From positions 1 to 8,081 of the forward strand of contig JADGRS010000131.1 in assembly GCA_017880705.1 (NCBI GenBank): a stretch of 8,081 nucleotides of DNA, read 5' to 3'. The position numbers and the translations under genes were made by a program. The notes under the pieces are model-generated. The model was not told the DNA's origin and ran no database searches. It saw only the letters and a program-made list of their open reading frames with translations. This stretch comes from Burkholderiales bacterium (GTDB lineage Bacteria; Pseudomonadota; Gammaproteobacteria; Burkholderiales; Usitatibacteraceae). Of this stretch, positions 7,060 to 8,081 are shown piece by piece (within the stretch, counting starts at the first letter, position 1; the number at the start of each line of letters is the position of its first letter).

Positions 7060-8081
7060 CGCGGGTCCCGCGAGCCGATCGAAGCCGCGGGCTCCGGGAG
7101 CGGCAGCGCGCGCGCGTGCGCGGGGTGCGCGAGGATCTCTTCGATGCGAACGGCGATGCGCCGCTGTCCTTCGCGCGGCGAATAGGCGCTGTAGCGGCGC
7201 GCATAGGCCTTGGCCGCGACGGCGAAGGCCGGTTCCCGAAGCACGCGCTCCAGCGTCGCGCTCACTTCGGCAGGTGTGGCTTCGACGCCGAGCCATAACC
7301 CCGTGCCCAGTTGTTCCATGCGCCGCGCGGTGAGGTACTGCTCGTACTGCGTCGGCAACACGAGCTGCGGAACGCCCGACATGAGCGTGCCGACGCTCAC
7401 ATTTCCACCCTGGCTGATGAACAGATCGCATTCCTCGAGCAGTGGCGCGAGCCGCATCGGCTGCTCCGAGACGAATCGCGACGGTCCGCGCAGGCGCTCG
7501 CGGCGCGCGGGCTCGAGATCGGGGATGAACGCGGCGAGGCGATGCGGTCCCCGCGCGAAGGCCGCGATCAGCGCGTCCAGCTGCGGCTGGTTATTCTTGA
7601 GGTACATGAGCACGCGCTTTCCCGTCCCCGCGGGCCAGCGAACCGAGGCTCCCTGGTCGACGCTGAAGCGCGGCCCCCAATATCCCGCCTTCGGACGGTT
7701 GCCGTAGGCGTCGAGCTCGGGAAAGGTCGCGAGAAAGTCCTCATCGGTCTCGAATTGCTGCGCGAGGGTGGACAGCGCCGGAACCCCGAAACGCGCCAGC
7801 GCCGCGTTCACGCTCGCGAGGGCGCGCGCATCGCTTGCCTTGACCAGGTCGGCGGAAACCGGCTCGTCGAAGCGGAATGGAGGCAGCGGGTTGAGGCGTG
7901 GTGGTATCGAGAAGCCGTTGCCGAAGCTCACGCGGCGCAACCCCAGCATGCGCGCCGCGAGCAACGCCGTGGGCGAGAAATCCGCGATCACGAGGTCGGG
8001 CTTCCAGCGCTCGAAGAGGGCGAGCCATCCGCCGAGCAGGCCCGCGAGATGCTCGGGACGATCGTAGCCGCAACCCACGAG
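7056..8081 (-). CDS. GT-B fold glycosyltransferase (GT1/UGT-like), 3' part (5' end outside window)
   Basis: 341 residues are visible and the frame continues past the window edge; the GTG at 8078 is very probably internal. The N-terminal acceptor domain occupies about visible residues 1–142, with KPDLVIADFSPTALLAARMLGLRRV and the FGNGFSIPP loop. The C-terminal nucleotide-sugar domain occupies about 150–310, with RVLMYLKNNQP, then the donor-binding block ISQGGNVSVGTLMSGVPQLVLPTQYEQ (about 222–248) and ARRMEQLGTGLWLG. This resembles UGT/MGT-like transferases that move a sugar from a nucleotide sugar to a lipid or small-molecule acceptor. The usual HGG of that block is here QGG. The basic, proline- and alanine-rich tail (about 315–341) looks disordered. 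The donor and acceptor cannot be read from the sequence. The 3' end overlaps the Yip1 gene by ATGA. Confidence 0.85.
   Translation of the reverse strand, partial: LVGCGYDRPEHLAGLLGGWLALFERWKPDLVIADFSPTALLAARMLGLRRVSFGNGFSIPPRLNPLPPFRFDEPVSADLVKASDARALASVNAALARFGVPALSTLAQQFETDEDFLATFPELDAYGNRPKAGYWGPRFSVDQGASVRWPAGTGKRVLMYLKNNQPQLDALIAAFARGPHRLAAFIPDLEPARRERLRGPSRFVSEQPMRLAPLLEECDLFISQGGNVSVGTLMSGVPQLVLPTQYEQYLTARRMEQLGTGLWLGVEATPAEVSATLERVLREPAFAVAAKAYARRYSAYSPREGQRRIAVRIEEILAHPAHARALPLPEPAASIGSRDPR

Noticed and set aside
5870..7204. A minus-strand open frame of 444 codons crossing rppH and the Yip1-family gene.
   Set aside because: It spans two recognised genes in the wrong frame and has low-complexity R/A/H-rich content. 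It is not a fusion.
7060..7431. A longer Yip1-family protein starting up to 7431.
   Set aside because: The extra residues lie inside the glycosyltransferase gene and are R/A-rich. The ATGA overlap and the family N-terminus place the start at 7059.

Overview
This is an ordinary stretch of GC-rich bacterial chromosome, roughly two-thirds G+C by eye. It is tightly packed with housekeeping and envelope genes. Several features point to a betaproteobacterium: a proS–lytic transglycosylase operon divergent from rppH, a wrbA–DUF2069 pair divergent from a long YihY protein with a C-terminal extension, and a YihY–TlpA-type thioredoxin pair. This assignment is inference from gene order and protein similarity recalled from memory; no search was run. 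I see no mobile element, CRISPR array, tRNA, rRNA, phage gene or sign of recent transfer.

Layout. Positions 1–922 (+) hold the 3' end of a DedA membrane protein gene, overlapping by ATGA a DUF2721 membrane protein gene. Positions 874–1805 (-) hold wrbA (quinone reductase) followed by a DUF2069 membrane protein. Positions 1845–3454 (+) hold a YihY/UPF0761 membrane protein and an exported thioredoxin-fold protein. Positions 3400–5737 (-) hold proS (prolyl-tRNA synthetase) followed by an overlapping lytic transglycosylase. Positions 5894–6478 (+) hold rppH (RNA pyrophosphohydrolase). Positions 6475–8081 (-) hold the 3' part of a GT-B glycosyltransferase gene, overlapping by ATGA a Yip1-family membrane protein gene.

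The genes form six short transcription units with alternating orientation. All three convergent junctions overlap (49, 55 and 4 bp), so there is no non-coding room for a terminator at any of them. The two divergent junctions (39 and 156 bp) are the only places for promoters and contain plausible -10 elements. No intergenic stretch exceeds 300 bases.

Functionally there is a loose envelope and redox theme: DedA, DUF2721, DUF2069, YihY, Yip1 and the glycosyltransferase act at the membrane, the transglycosylase acts on peptidoglycan, and WrbA and the thioredoxin-fold protein handle redox chemistry. ProRS and RppH serve translation and mRNA decay. I found no convincing undescribed system. The points most worth a second look are the coding overlaps, a probable leaderless start for yihY, the winged-helix-like tail of YihY, and the altered donor-site motif of the glycosyltransferase.
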